A stretch of 64,000 bases of DNA from Trachythela sp. YZ-2020. Taxonomy: Eukaryota > Cnidaria > Anthozoa > Malacalcyonacea > Clavulariidae. Location: positions 620,001 to 684,000 of the forward strand of contig JADLSH010000379.1 in the NCBI GenBank assembly GCA_016169945.1. The letters run 5' to 3'. Shown here one piece after another: positions 1-11,212 of the stretch; position 1 is the first letter of the stretch; each line of letters begins with the position of its first letter. The position numbers and the translations under genes were made by a program. The notes below the pieces were generated by a model that searched no databases, was not told the DNA's origin, and was given only the letters and a program-made list of their open reading frames with translations.

Positions 1-540
1 CGTAGTGTCGACCCCGCATCTACAAATGACGCGTTCTGCGCATCTATAAATGACGCGTTCTGCGCATCTATAAATGACGCGTTCTGCGCATCTATAAATG
101 ACGCGTTCTGCGCATCTATAAATGACGCGTTCTGCGCATCTATAAATGACGCGTTCTGCGCATCTATAAATGACGCGTTCTGCGCATCTATAAATGACGC
201 GTTCTGCGCATCTATAAATGACACGTTCTGCGTTGGGATAAAATTGCAGTTGAATTACAACCTGTATCTGAGTCTGGAAGATTTAAAATATGCATACCGA
301 AGTAAACAACTGATCAATACTCCAAAAGCTGGAGGGTTAGTGCCGTACCATACTGTGAGTACTCGCCCTCCAGCTATTCAAAAATAGCACTGACATTCAA
401 CGGAAGCTTCGATTGAACCTCCACTCTTTGAGTGTGAGCTTTTAGAATACAGGCGATAGTCTCAGCTACATGTTATGATTCAACTGCAATTTTATCCCGA
501 CGCAGAACGCGTCATTTGGATGCGCAGTCGACGCTACGAA
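1..540. mobile_element. MITE with long imperfect terminal inverted repeats
   Basis: The reverse complement of the right end (about 461-540) matches the left end: CGTAGCGTCGAC, then ATGACGCGTTCTGCG, then GGGATAAAATTGCAG. The match extends about 80 bp inward once the expanded minisatellite in the left arm is skipped. The left tip is cut by the window edge. A small CTGGAGGG/CCCTCCAG hairpin lies inside. Single ends of the same family occur near 33985-34055 and 43745-43815. No coding capacity is seen, so it is non-autonomous; the superfamily is not determined. Confidence 0.75.
17..232. repeat. 24-bp minisatellite, nine units
   Basis: Nine consecutive 24-bp units begin CATCTATAAATGACGCG and end TTCTGCG. 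Only the first and last units carry a substitution each. They sit inside the left arm of the surrounding MITE, whose right arm holds one copy of the same segment. Confidence 0.95.
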
Positions 541-830
541 TTGGTCTATACTGCAAGATTTTAAGATCAGACATAAATATATCAGGGGTGCATACCCGCA
601 GGGTTACTTTTTCCCCACTCCCACATTGGAAGGGCGAGTTTCTTCCCTGACAATCTAGAGCGGGTTAAAAATGGTAGGAATCAAAGACTGAGTTGTGAGC
701 TTAGGTTCTTATGCCTTCTTTATTCCTTTCCTCTTTTAAGGGTCACTTTCAAATATAAATTACATACCTAGAGTAGTCTTAATTATTATTTTATTGTATA
801 TTTAAAACTATATATTAAGTTTGTTACCCA

Positions 831-1051
831 GGGGCCGGTTGTACGAAGCCCGTTTAGCCTATCTATCTCAAGTCTATACATTCATCGAACAACCCAGCTA
901 AACATTTTCAGCTTGAATAGAACAATGATGTTGGCAACTACATATTAAGTGCATAAGATTTAAGTTCAGTCATGCACAAAATATGTGAAAGTGTTATTTA
1001 ATTTTGCCTTATCCACCGTTTAAGCTAAACGGCCTTCGTACAACCGACTCC
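831..1051. mobile_element. MITE, GGGGCCGGTTGTACGAAG ends
   Basis: The left end GGGGCCGGTTGTACGAAG is mirrored by CTTCGTACAACCG at 1035-1046, with GTTTAGC/GCTAAAC just inside each end. There is no ORF. Elements with related GGGGCCGGTTG ends occur at 14930-15074 and, more diverged, at 20830-21068. Confidence 0.7.
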
Positions 1052-1064
1052 AGTACTCTATAGG

Positions 1065-1221
1065 CCCGTCCAACATGTTGGTCCAACATCATCCTACATT
1101 GTGAGATACAACGTTATTGGGTCTATTTGAACACTATGTTTGGTGATGTTGGAAGATGTTGATTGTTGATCAGGTTTTCTCAAACGTTTCATCCAAAACC
1201 GTCCAACACTGTTGGACTGAT
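1065..1221. repeat. CCGTCCAACA inverted-repeat element
   Basis: CCGTCCAACATGTTGG at the left and CCGTCCAACACTGTTGGAC at the right are built of the same self-complementary words, with further TGTTGGA blocks between. It is probably a short MITE; the borders are approximate. Confidence 0.4.
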
Positions 1222-1232
1222 TTCAATGGGTC

Positions 1233-1470
1233 TTAAAGGCGGATTTCCAGTCCTCGCACGAAGCTCCTCGCAGCTCGCTGCGAGTACTCGCAGACGTTCT
1301 GCGAGTGGTTTGCCGCTCGCGGGAAATAGTTTATAGGAATAGCAAAATTTTGAACTATTTTTACTCGCTGCGAGAGCTCGCAATAATAAACCAATCATAA
1401 AACGGCGTGCGGTGGCAACGGAATGACATCCGTGCGAGTACTCGCAGCGAGGAGCTTCGTTCCGCCTTAA
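1233..1470. mobile_element. TTAA-flanked MITE, copy 1
   Basis: It is flanked by TTAA (1233-1236 and 1467-1470). The terminal words are GGCGGATTTCC and ...CCGCC, with inner repeats of GCTCCTCGCAGC and TACTCGCAG. A second copy lies at 3031-3278 with its middle inverted relative to this one. TTAA target duplication is typical of piggyBac-type transposases, so it may be a piggyBac-mobilised MITE (inference). The ORF that runs through it is an artefact. Confidence 0.75.
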
Positions 1471-1799
1471 AGCTTTTTTGAAATGTTCGTACATGGTTTA
1501 GTAACCAAATTTCTATTTACAAACGATATTCTTCTGTAATTGTGTGTTTTCGTCATGCAGTATTGCAGTAGTATTGACATGGTCAGACAAATATGCTGGA
1601 CCGTTACCGCTCAAACATTTGAAAAGTAAGGAACAGTGTCAGTGTCAGTGCTGCATACACTTCTGGTGTATGGAATTTAGAATTGAGCCACTGGTTTTCT
1701 TTGGGTACTATAAGATGTCCTGCAATAACACTGGAGGACTTAAAGAGTTTTTGAACTTACAGAGCCATCCAGTATCGATAAAGTTAGCTTAATTCTTAC

Positions 1800-2240
1800 C
1801 ACTTTGGCATTGCGAGTCCCCTGATGAGCGACTCCTTTCGCAACCAAATAACGCTCCACGGCAATAGCACTGAAAGTCAGTGCGGACGCGGTCAAACCTA
1901 TATCTTGTATCGGCGAGATAAACTTACAAACAAACGCCCCATACGGCCACGAGATGTGTTCAGGTACAATGTCCATAGGTACACTTACAAGTAAGATGAG
2001 TAAGTCAGTTACTGCTAAATTCATCACAAGGAGATTCACACACTCATTCTTGATGCTGTATGGAATCGTACCTCGCATACCTCTTGCCAAACTGATGCTA
2101 CGGATGACTATACAGTTGCATATCACTCCGAAAAAGCAGATCACTCCGACAGCCGCTAGCTCGATGAGTCTGACTGGTGACAACATGTTTACGATAACGT
2201 TTGGCTTGGATTCTGGTCCACAACCTGTAATAGATACCAA
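1800..2240 (-). CDS. class A GPCR exon (TM1-TM3), partial gene
   Basis: This is one exon of a rhodopsin-like seven-helix receptor, a plasma-membrane protein coupling ligand binding to G proteins. TM1 is hydrophobic and ends in the GVICN motif carrying the conserved Asn. TM2 contains NLAVTDLL, the LAxxD signature. TM3 follows a conserved Cys (FVCKF) and ends in VERY, the DRY-equivalent motif. The exon ends at a clear GTAAGA donor, in phase 0. The first in-frame ATG is at 2186; upstream coding may come from another exon, since an AG lies before GTTGTGGACC near 2224. TM4-TM7 are not visible in the remaining 1.8 kb, which is mostly MITEs, so the 3' exons are either left of the window or lost. It looks like a neuropeptide-type receptor, but the subfamily cannot be named. 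Confidence 0.7.
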
Positions 2241-2592
2241 GGAATTTGTGAATAATGAGAAAAACAGTTGCAGACGCTTTTACCTCCGTTTACGTGAGAC
2301 CAGGACGAAGTCAGGGCGGAATGAAAATCGAATTTATGCATTATGTTTATACATGTGACCGAGTCGGAAAAATTGTTAAGAAATTTTTTGAACAGTAAGT
2401 GTAAATTGTCGGCCTCGGTGTAGAAAGTATACCGTTTGGTGAGGTGGCATTTCCCGGTCTCTAATGTTTAACACATGATGACTTTGCGCCTGAAAGGGCG
2501 ACGCTTATAGCCTATAGGCATAATTAGGCAAATTTGGATAACAGTTGTTATACTCGATTGGTATCTTTGGATATCTCGCATGTCTAGTTACT

Positions 2593-2778
2593 ATAGACCA
2601 CTTTCATAATTCAGATGAGTTTAAATATTCTTTTATGTGCATCTTAATAAGCCTCATTGACCTCGTTCAGGTTAATAAATTCTATTCAATTTCAGTCACA
2701 GAAACGAGGCTGATAAGGCTTATTAAGATGCACATAAAATAATATTTAAACTCATCTGAATTATGAAAGTGGTCTATA
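2593..2778. mobile_element. near-palindromic MITE at a TA site
   Basis: The two arms TATAGACCACTTTCATAATT and its complement extend about 70 bp each, so the element is almost a perfect hairpin. The host sequence on both sides matches an uninterrupted copy near 6290-6350, which shows insertion at a TA dinucleotide, as in Tc1/mariner elements. A second copy, itself interrupted, is at 60660-61518. Confidence 0.75.
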
Positions 2779-3030
2779 CTGTCCCAGTTTATGAAAGCGT
2801 AGAATAGCAGAAAGGTAATTTAGTATTATAATTATATATGTATGCGAGTAATTCAATCATTTCTCGACCTGGCCTGGTGATGATAGACTTGCCTATGGTG
2901 GTGAATTCAGACCACAGGGAGTCCAACTAAGAACTGTGACGAGTAGGACTAAATATAGCCACAGTTATATAGCGTAGTATATTCAAATTATTGGACTTAC
3001 TTGTATAAATCATAGAGCTTATATTTTGTC

Positions 3031-3278
3031 TTAAGGCGGATTTCCAGTCCTCGCACGAAGCTCCTCGCAGCTCGCTGTGAGTACTCGCACGAATGTCATT
3101 CCGTTGCCACCACACGCCGTTTTATGATTGGTTTATTATTGCGAGCTCTCGCAGCGAGTAAAAAATAGTTCAAAATTTTGAACTATTTCCCGCGAGCGGC
3201 AAACCACTCGCAGAACGTCTGCGAGTACTCGCAGCGAGCTGCGAGGAGCTTCGTGGGAGGACTGGAAATTTGCCTTAA
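3031..3278. mobile_element. TTAA-flanked MITE, copy 2
   Basis: Same family as 1233-1470: TTAAGGCGGATTTCCAGTCC at the left, GGACTGGAAATTTGCCTTAA at the right, and TTAA at both borders. The outer arms keep the orientation of copy 1 while the centre is inverted. Confidence 0.8.
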
Positions 3279-4129
3279 TGTTTCATGTGTACGTCGCCAG
3301 GATGTCCATGACTTGTTTATTTTGCTACTGCATATATATTTTAAACTTTGCGACCAATCCTATCTCGTGAAAGAACATGTCCGTATCAGAATGATTTATG
3401 ACCATAACACCGGGTTATCGCTCTATATATGATAGCGTTGTGACCACTAAAACTATGTCAGGATCGTACTTCTGTTTTTGCATGACCAATTATTGAAGCC
3501 TATATATGGCTATGCGGCCATCACGTGACCCGAAAAGACCAGAGAAAATATTCTGAGAATTATGTGAAAGCTAAAATTATTGAGCGTCCTAGGCTTCACC
3601 CCATGCATGAACCGGCAGCAAAAATATATTTAAAAAACCTGAGAATCAGTGGCCTCTGTCTCCCCCCCCCCCTCCCCTTAAATTTGCCAATGTCGAATTG
3701 AGTTCAATTGTCCAGCGCTTAAAATGTTCCAAATAGGATTGAAATAGCAATAGTATTAAGTTTACTACTGTATTTAAGAGTTTTTCGTCAGTAAAGCAAG
3801 CATGCATGTCTCGGAATTATTCAGCCTAGACCTAGGACCTTCACTCGGCAGGTGGCGCTTAATTTGCAGGTTAATCGACTTTATTACGGCACGCTGGGCC
3901 CCAGTCTTCCTATGTGAAATGCGCTGAAAACGTTGAAATAGAAGTTCTAGGTGTAGCTAGGCTGGGAATTATTATCATCAGCTTATAATTATCTGTGCAT
4001 GCATGTGCAATTCGCGTGACTGTCCAAAATGCAGACAGCTTAATGACAAATCAAAGTTAATGAGCTGATATTATCGATAGGAGTTATTATTATTAATCTA
4101 TATTTATACAGGTTGAAAACTTGTTCAGC
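3279..4129. other. gene-free spacer
   Basis: No exon with supporting splice sites or family similarity was found on either strand. It holds a C-rich run near 3661-3676 and AT-rich unique sequence. Confidence 0.5.
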
Positions 4130-6210
4130 TACTAAAAGCTGTTATCCTACAAGGACCTGTTAAGTTAGATTAGATTATAGAGTAAAATTAAGTACTAAAA
4201 AATATCAACAATAAAAAATGTACAATAAAAAACATTATATAATTAATATCAAAGTTCTATCACCAATAAAAGTTAAGAGTATCGCGGTGTTTATAGAATC
4301 TATGAGAATGTACAATTAAAAAGTTTTTTCTTAAATCGAATGATACTCTGTTCATCTCTAATATCTTTTGGCAATTTGTTGAAAATTCGAGCTCCTTGAA
4401 AAATGAAACTTCTTCTTCCGACCTCGGTCTTAATTTTTGGAATTTGCAGAGATGAGTCATTACCTCGAGTGTTATAGGTGTGTGTGATCTTGGTAAAATA
4501 GTTGTCGAAATGTCCAGGGCTTAGCTTGTGCATACATCTAAAGACTTCAACTGCTGCTTTTCTTTGGAGCGTGGTATTTATACTCTCTAAGATAGGAGGA
4601 TTTTTTGTATCTACAATCAGCATTGCTCTTTCATGAACTTTTTCAAGCTTGTTAATTTGTGTAGAAGGCAATCCCAAGTACAACGTAGAGCAATATGTCA
4701 TTATGGGTTGAATCATTACCTTGTATATCTTGAGGGCAATGGTCGGAGAGATGGTATGGCGGATTCGTTTCAGCAACTGTACTCTTGCCAGAGACCTCTT
4801 ATATATCTTATGCATATGTTCGTGCAATGTTAAATATTTGTCAAGATGTACTCCTAGATACTCATAACTTTCAGCTTCGTTGACTGGAGTGCGGTTAACG
4901 ACAATAACAATTTTATCCATCCTTCTAAGTTTTTGTTGTGTCCCAAATAGTATAAAGTCAGTTTTCCCCTTTTTAAGATTAAGAATGAGATTGTTTTGAG
5001 ATAACCATTTCGTCACCTTGTCTAACTCTAAGTTAAGGGTATCTTGGATAGTTAAGTGGTCTTTACCTGAACAATAGATTACCGTGTCGTCTGCATAAAG
5101 AAGGATTCGGGTGTCTTTCAGGATTTGATCAAGATCGTTTATTAGGATAGCAAAGAGGAGAGGACCCAATATAGATCCTTGTGGTACACCATGTGTAATG
5201 TGTTCAGCTTTTGATAATACGCCATCAAATCGTACAATTTGTGTTCTATTAAATAAGTAGTCTTGAAACCATATTAATTCATAGCCCCCGATGCCATACA
5301 CAGGAAGCTTTTCAAGGAGACACGAGTGATGTACAGTATCGAAAGCTTTACGCAGGTCTAGGAATACAGCTCCAGTTGCCATTCCTCTGTCCATACCCAT
5401 TCTTATGTCATCAACTAGTATTGTAACAGCCTGGTTTGTTGATCGTTTGGGTCTAAAGCCATACTGGTTGTTAGATAACATGTTGTTTTGTTCCAGATAC
5501 CCCGATAGTTGATCGTATACCGCTCTTTCTATGACCTTTGAAAATATGTTCAAAACTGAAATTGGTCGATAGTTATCAAGCAAGGATTTTGATTCGTTTT
5601 TATAAACAGGTGATATTTTAGCTTCCTTTTCTGCAGTGGGGAATACGCCAGAATACAAACTGCGGTTTATTAGTGCAGTAAGCGGAACCGCAATTTGTTC
5701 TGCTCCTTCTTTTATTAGTCTTGGTGGAATATTATCTAGCCCAGCGGATTTCGTTGCTTTAGTAGATTTTAATATGTTGGATACGTAACTAACCTCGACG
5801 TTTCGGAAACAAAACTTTTTCATCACAGGGTTTACTTTGGATATCAAGTTACGAAAACCATACGCCTTCCAGGTTATATTTTCCAATCTCACGATTGTTT
5901 TTTGCAGTTGTAAGCCAATCCCAGTAAAATAAGAACAGAATGCATTTGCAATAGTAGCTCTGTCAGAAGTGACTTGATCGTTAAGTTTGAATACTTTCAT
6001 TTTACAGTTTTTCTCTTTAGTTGAATAGCTATTCTTTATTATTTTCCAAAATTGTTGAGGAGTTTCACTGTTTTCCCTTAGAAGGGCTCGATTGTAATTT
6101 GCTTTGGCTTTTCGTACAGTCGACGTCACAGTGTTGCGAAGACTTCTGTACTCGGCCCAGTCACTTTCATTTTGTGTTCTTTTTGCCTTACGTTTCATGT
6201 ATAGATATTG
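4130..6210 (-). mobile_element. 5'-truncated non-LTR retrotransposon (LINE) with intact RT ORF
   Basis: An uninterrupted 632-codon ORF (6198 to 4300) encodes a LINE reverse transcriptase. An N-terminal linker leads into the fingers (DNYRPISVLN), palm motif LDLRKAFDTV, then GVPQGSILGPLLF, the catalytic YADDT box, and LNLKKGKT with the thumb and C-terminal region (HTYNTRGN, GARIFNKLP). The arrangement fits the CR1/Jockey-like superfamily. The endonuclease domain that should precede residue 1 is absent, which is the usual outcome of incomplete target-primed reverse transcription. AT-rich 3' sequence follows to about 4130. The RT frame has no stop or frameshift, so insertion looks recent or the frame is conserved by chance. 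The 5' border is not sharp. Confidence 0.9.
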
Positions 6211-6917
6211 CTATTTGAAAGCCTATTAACATAGACAAATATGGCAAACGCTGTTTACATCGTTGCTACTCAATTCACAACTTTAGATAATGTCTAGTTA
6301 CTATTGTCCTACTTTTGCGAAAACATGGAATAGGACAAAGGTAACTAAGCATTAGAATTATATATAAGAGCTATTCTCTATTTAAAACGTCTGGGGCCCG
6401 ATTTAGTGATAAGCTTATCCTATATTGGTTAGTCTAAAACTTTAAAGCAAAGTTTTTATAAAAGCATGTATGTAAATTTTGAAATTTAAATTTCCACAAA
6501 CCTCCTCTAGACTCATTAAAAATTCATTTTCTCGTGTTTTGAAATAGGCAGGCATGATAAAGTCAAAAGCACACAATGCCAAACAGTGGGATATATTTTA
6601 AACACTGGATTATCTCTATTCGATACTCCAACGACTATCGCCCTCGATGTTAGCATAGAAAACGACACTACACAAGGCCAAGAGCCAAACAAACTCCTCT
6701 AAAGACTAAATCTACGAGTATTGCATGAATACACTTTTAAATGGTCACGACAGGGCTTTGCAATTCAAAAGAATTATATTCAAGCTAGCCTGTTTGAAAA
6801 AACAACTTGTCACGCACGGCTTGAAACTCTGCAAATGAAACAGGTCTACGTGAAAATAAATGCATTTTACCGTTGCGAACAGAGCCGCCTACAACGCACG
6901 TAGCGCTCTTGTGTTTA
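6211..6917. other. gene-free spacer with an empty MITE site
   Basis: No gene was found. Around 6290-6350 (GTCTAGTTACTATTGTCC...) it is the uninterrupted counterpart of the DNA flanking the MITE at 2593-2778. Confidence 0.5.
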
Positions 6918-7233
6918 GGCCACTATTTCTTGAATATTAGTTTCTCCGCCTGCATGGCTTTTAGCTTGCCGCATCGATGGCCATTATCACAATTGTGTCA
7001 AATATCAAACCAAAATTTACTAAATATATTTCCAAAATTATAATTCTCCATCTGTATTTGATACTATTTGTTGTCAAAAGGATTTTTTCATGGTTTTACT
7101 TGTAGCGAAAATTTAAGTAATTTTATTGAGTGGTGCTTGGACATCACAAATGAGAGAATGGTAATAGCCGCCCGCCCGCATGAAATTTGAAGAAAGCCTC
7201 GAATGAGAAACTAATATTCGACAAATAGTGGCC
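6918..7233. mobile_element. MITE with TTA target duplication
   Basis: GGCCACTATTT at the left is mirrored by AAATAGTGGCC at the right, and TATTAGTTTCTC by GAGAAACTAATA. The flanks are TTA on both sides. A TWA duplication suggests a PIF/Harbinger-type source (inference). No ORF. Confidence 0.75.
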
Positions 7234-8113
7234 TTAACGCTATGCATATATATAGTTTTGTTTCAAATAATTCAATAACGCTGTAATAGTTTTCAAATAA
7301 TTCAATGAAAACGTTTAACATCTCATGCTGGTCATGCTAAATCGACAGCCACATAACATCGAACTTTCTGTTCAATATGCTCTGCTGTTATAGGATATGT
7401 TAGTTTTCGAACACAGATGTAATAAGCTATATTTATAACAAGGCACCACCACATATTGCAACGAGTTTTGAAAATCTGCCAGTTCACTAAATGCTGTTAA
7501 AAGCTTTACAAAATATAAACAGTAATTCCCTACCTTGAAATTTCGGTTCTTTTGAGGTACAGTTAGAAAATCGTCCACAATGCTTCTAGTGTTGATTGGA
7601 GTCGTTAGCTGTCTGCCTGTCTCTGTTTAACTGCAAGAGATGTTGGACAAAGGGACAATATAAAATCTGGACTTAATATGAACTCATGACTTTCTGGAAT
7701 AATCTTATCTTTCGAGATCTATAAATCCAATTGGGTGAAATAAATCGATCCTATGGGGTTCGCTACATGGACAACATTCACCTGCGCTGCTGTGCATGCT
7801 CTCTGCATGGAAAGCTTGTTTCAAACGATTGAAAATTCTGTGACTCATTTAAGAGGTCCTATTAGAGGAACTTCTTAGCCTTGATTAGCGTGTTTTATTA
7901 AATGATAGACATTATATTTTAGAATATGTTTGAGCGAACTTCCTTGGTTGAGATTCAACTATTCGACATATTGCACGAGGTCTTCATTTTATATAATTAT
8001 GCAATGATAAAATAATTTATTTTCTTATGCAATCATTGACAAAATTTGGTCTCCAACAGTTCGATGAAATACGGCATTATTCGACTTCACGTATCTGCTT
8101 GATTGACCCAAAA
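7234..8113. other. gene-free spacer
   Basis: AT-rich sequence with no exon or recognisable repeat that I can support. Confidence 0.4.
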
Positions 8114-8376
8114 GCAACGTGCTCTCTGCAACACCTCTGCAACGTGCTCTCTGCAACGTGCTATCTGCAATGTGCTCTTTGCAACGTGCTCTTTGCAACG
8201 TGCTCTCTGCAACGTGCTCTCTGCAACGTGCTCTCTGTAACGTGCTCTTTGCAACGTGCTCTCTGTAACGTGCTCTCTGCAACGTGCTCTCTGTAACGTG
8301 CTCTCTGTAACGTGCTCTTTGCAACGTGCTCTTTGCAACGTGCTCTCTGCAACGTGCTCTCTGCAACGTGCTCTTT
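8114..8376. repeat. 14-bp minisatellite (GCAACGTGCTCTCT), about 18 units
   Basis: The unit alternates between GCAACGTGCTCTCT and variants with TTT or GTAAC. Because 14 is not a multiple of three and the unit lacks stop codons, several frames on both strands stay open through it; these are not genes. Confidence 0.95.
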
Positions 8377-8487
8377 TTTAAAGAAATATTCTCTTGTATA
8401 TATTTTTTATTAGTCAACGGCCCCTTGGAAATCAGCTAAATAATTTGCTGAAGGGCTACCGTTGCTTGTGTGTAAATAGGATAAAAT

Positions 8488-8520
8488 AATGATGATGATG
8501 ACGACGATGACGATGACGAT
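8488..8520. repeat. GAT/GAC microsatellite
   Basis: A short trinucleotide tract, (ATG)n passing into (ACG/ATG)n. Confidence 0.9.
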
Positions 8521-10573
8521 ATATAAAAGTTTCAGCTAACAATATGCAATATGGAAGAAATGGCATTCAATATAAGATTGAAATGTTTTTTTAGGATTTG
8601 TATGGGAAAATGCTCTGGTGGAAAATTTTCAATCTTAAATTGAATTTCTTACCAATATTGAGGTGCTCTTCTTCACAAGAGGGAAGAGCCTGGGAACGAG
8701 ATTGCGCGCAATGCATCATCTTGTCAGTCAATTCAGCGCATTAGTCAATGAGTTCAGTCCATGAGTCCAGGTTTTCTTTGCACATTATGATTACTTAAGC
8801 ATGAATAGTTTGAATACCGGCTTTCCGACCGCGTGTTTTTCACCACAACAACTGTTATCGTCGCGGGCATTGCAGGTTACAATCATATTGTGCATCATTA
8901 TTGGTGCGCGGGTGAATTTTTGCCTTATAAAAATAGCTCTATATAGGAAAGACGTTCAAAGCACTTAACAAGAAATCTACACCGGTATTCAGACAGCTCT
9001 ACAAGTGTGAATTTTTTATACCGAATGTGATTGCTTCTAGTTATTAGGGTCCATTGTGTTTCATCTCTGTGACCAGGATGCAATGAGCAATGAGCAACAA
9101 TACAAAACGATAACATACTATTTTTAACTAATTAAAACGTTGCATAGGAGAAATAACAAGCAGATAACAGATATTACAATATGCTTGTTAATTATAAATT
9201 TCAGCGCAGCTGTAAGAAAACTTGCGAAAGAAATGTAAATGAAACGTAGGCTCTATTTTCTCCAGGCAGCTCGCAGCATATCGCACATCGCGCAAATCTT
9301 CTCATTTAACTAAACTGAACTTAGTTTATTCATACTGGATAGCTCTATGCCTCTATCAGTCTCAAACTGTTCTTCCATTAAAACCATAGTTTATTGGTCC
9401 ATTGCTACTAAAGGAGGATACCTATAATGCTATAACTTTTTATACTGGATATCTCTTTTAGTTCTAAGGTGTCTTCTGACAGCACTCTTTGCATATTGCA
9501 GGAATCCAACCTATAGGTCACAGAGATGAAAGACACATAACATTTCAATGGTTCAACAGACCATTTATGTTTACCTAATTGCTTACAAACGACCCATTTC
9601 TGTCCAATTAATTAAGCAAAATCGAAAGAACATGGTTTATGCTACCATTAACAAGATTGTTGGTACGATTATAAGATGTGTATATTATAGTTTCTACTGC
9701 AGCATAATTCCTATATCTTATATATCCCCGCAACAATGTTCGTCTTGGTCAATATTTGTGCATGCATCAGTGCATGAAGTGTGCGTTTTGTCCACGATTG
9801 TAGCTTAAATGCGCGCGCGGTATATTTAGGGAAAGCGCGCAAATCGTGCGTAATTTGAAATTGAGTGAAAATTAATCGGCGAGGAGAGGTTTCTACTTTG
9901 AGAATAGTTCTACTTCTCGAGCTTTTTGGTTTAAATAAATATAAATAGATAGAACGATACATTTATTTATGTTTATTTGACGACAAACTTTAAAAGCAAC
10001 GAGCGCGCAATCTTGGAGCAAGTCTTAATCATAAAAATCACCTCTAACTTGACCTCTAAACCATAAAAATATTTTAAAAATACCTTGTGAATTGACCATC
10101 GAATGAAATTTCTTGACAGCGATGCTCTTAATCGTGGATATTAGTCTTCTAAATTCTTTCTAAAGGTCGAGCCACATGTACTCTAGCTTGTTACTTGATA
10201 TCACAAGATCTTAATGAAACGGTTCTGATAATCTGATTGTCAACATGTTTTGTCAATAATTATGTCTAGCTGTCGAGCATCGTGCGATATTTTACCGGAT
10301 ATTGGGCGGACAACATAAAAGATATTTAAATTTTATAATTTTTCCATTGATAAGTTAATGTGCGATCGTAAATTTCGAGATGGCTTGATAAAATTTGAAA
10401 AAATATGTAAATTTTGCACGCTGTGTAGTGTGAAATTGTATTGGTTTTCTAATGCGATTATTCGTATTGAAATCTGAAACCCTAAACAGGAATGTGCATG
10501 GAAATGCCTTTCCAAATGCATTCTTGAAATAATACTCAGTGACCCTCTCATCCGTAGAGGCTTGTGCTTTTCA
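8521..10573. other. gene-free spacer with a SINE-tail fragment
   Basis: No supported exon. About 9305-9420 and 9440-9480 carry diverged copies of the dispersed SINE 3' unit (TACTGGATAGCTCTA). Confidence 0.45.
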
Positions 10574-10582
10574 CCTCTCTTT

Positions 10583-10708
10583 CAGCCTCGTACCCAGGCG
10601 CTTTTAAGGAAAAGAAAAAAATCGCATTCAGCTTATTTATAGAGATCAGTGGCTAAGCTGAGCGGGGGTGCTTGGGGAGGTCGCGAAAAGCGCCTGGGTA
10701 CGAGGCTG
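10583..10708. mobile_element. 126-bp MITE with perfect 9-bp target duplication
   Basis: The ends are CAGCCTCGTACCCAGGCG and its exact complement. CCTCTCTTT is present immediately on both sides (10574-10582 and 10709-10717). A 9-bp duplication is the hallmark of Mutator/MULE transposases, so this is a MULE-type MITE by inference. Confidence 0.9.
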
Positions 10709-10998
10709 CCTCTCTTTACACTCAGGGACGTAATTTGAGTCTAAACATTAGGGGGGGTGTTCGTTTTGCCCGACGAAAGGGCGTGGTCAGGACACAACGT
10801 ATTTTGCCCAAAATGTTTTCACGGTTTTTTGTTCTTACTAAACAAGATTTGAACATATTTTTGCCCGACGGCAAAATTTGCCCTACAAAATTTTGAATGT
10901 GTTGAAACTTCCACTATAAAGCCCGTTTTTCACTAGGCGAATGTCGCAAAAGCGATGCTGACAAAGGAAGAATTCGCTTCGCGCTCCGAAAGCCTTGC

Positions 10999-11212
10999 GG
11001 CCCGTTTACACTTGCAATTTTTGCTGCGATTTTAGGTGCGATTTTTTTCTGCTGACGTGATTGCGACATGAAATTGCAAATGTAAACAGTCCGCTATTTA
11101 AGTGCAAATTTCAGTGCGAGAAGTCGCAAACATTTCGATCATGCTCGATATTTATCGCAACTAAAATCGCACCTAAAATCGCAGCAAAACTGATTACAAG
11201 TGTAAACGGGCC
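10999..11212. mobile_element. MITE, GGCCCGTTTACACTTG ends
   Basis: GGCCCGTTTACACTTG is exactly mirrored at the right end. Subterminal CTGCGATTTTAGGTGCGA is mirrored as TCGCACCTAAAATCGCAG. No convincing target duplication was found. Confidence 0.8.

Noticed and set aside
17..232. CRISPR-like array of 24-bp repeats
   Set aside because: The units are directly adjacent with no spacers and lie in a eukaryotic transposon arm.
1189..1494. 101-codon minus-strand ORF
   Set aside because: It lies across a TTAA-flanked MITE, and the same arms occur non-coding at 3031-3278.
8025..8417. Long overlapping ORFs rich in Cys/Leu or Arg/Glu on both strands
   Set aside because: They are generated by a 14-bp minisatellite lacking stop codons.
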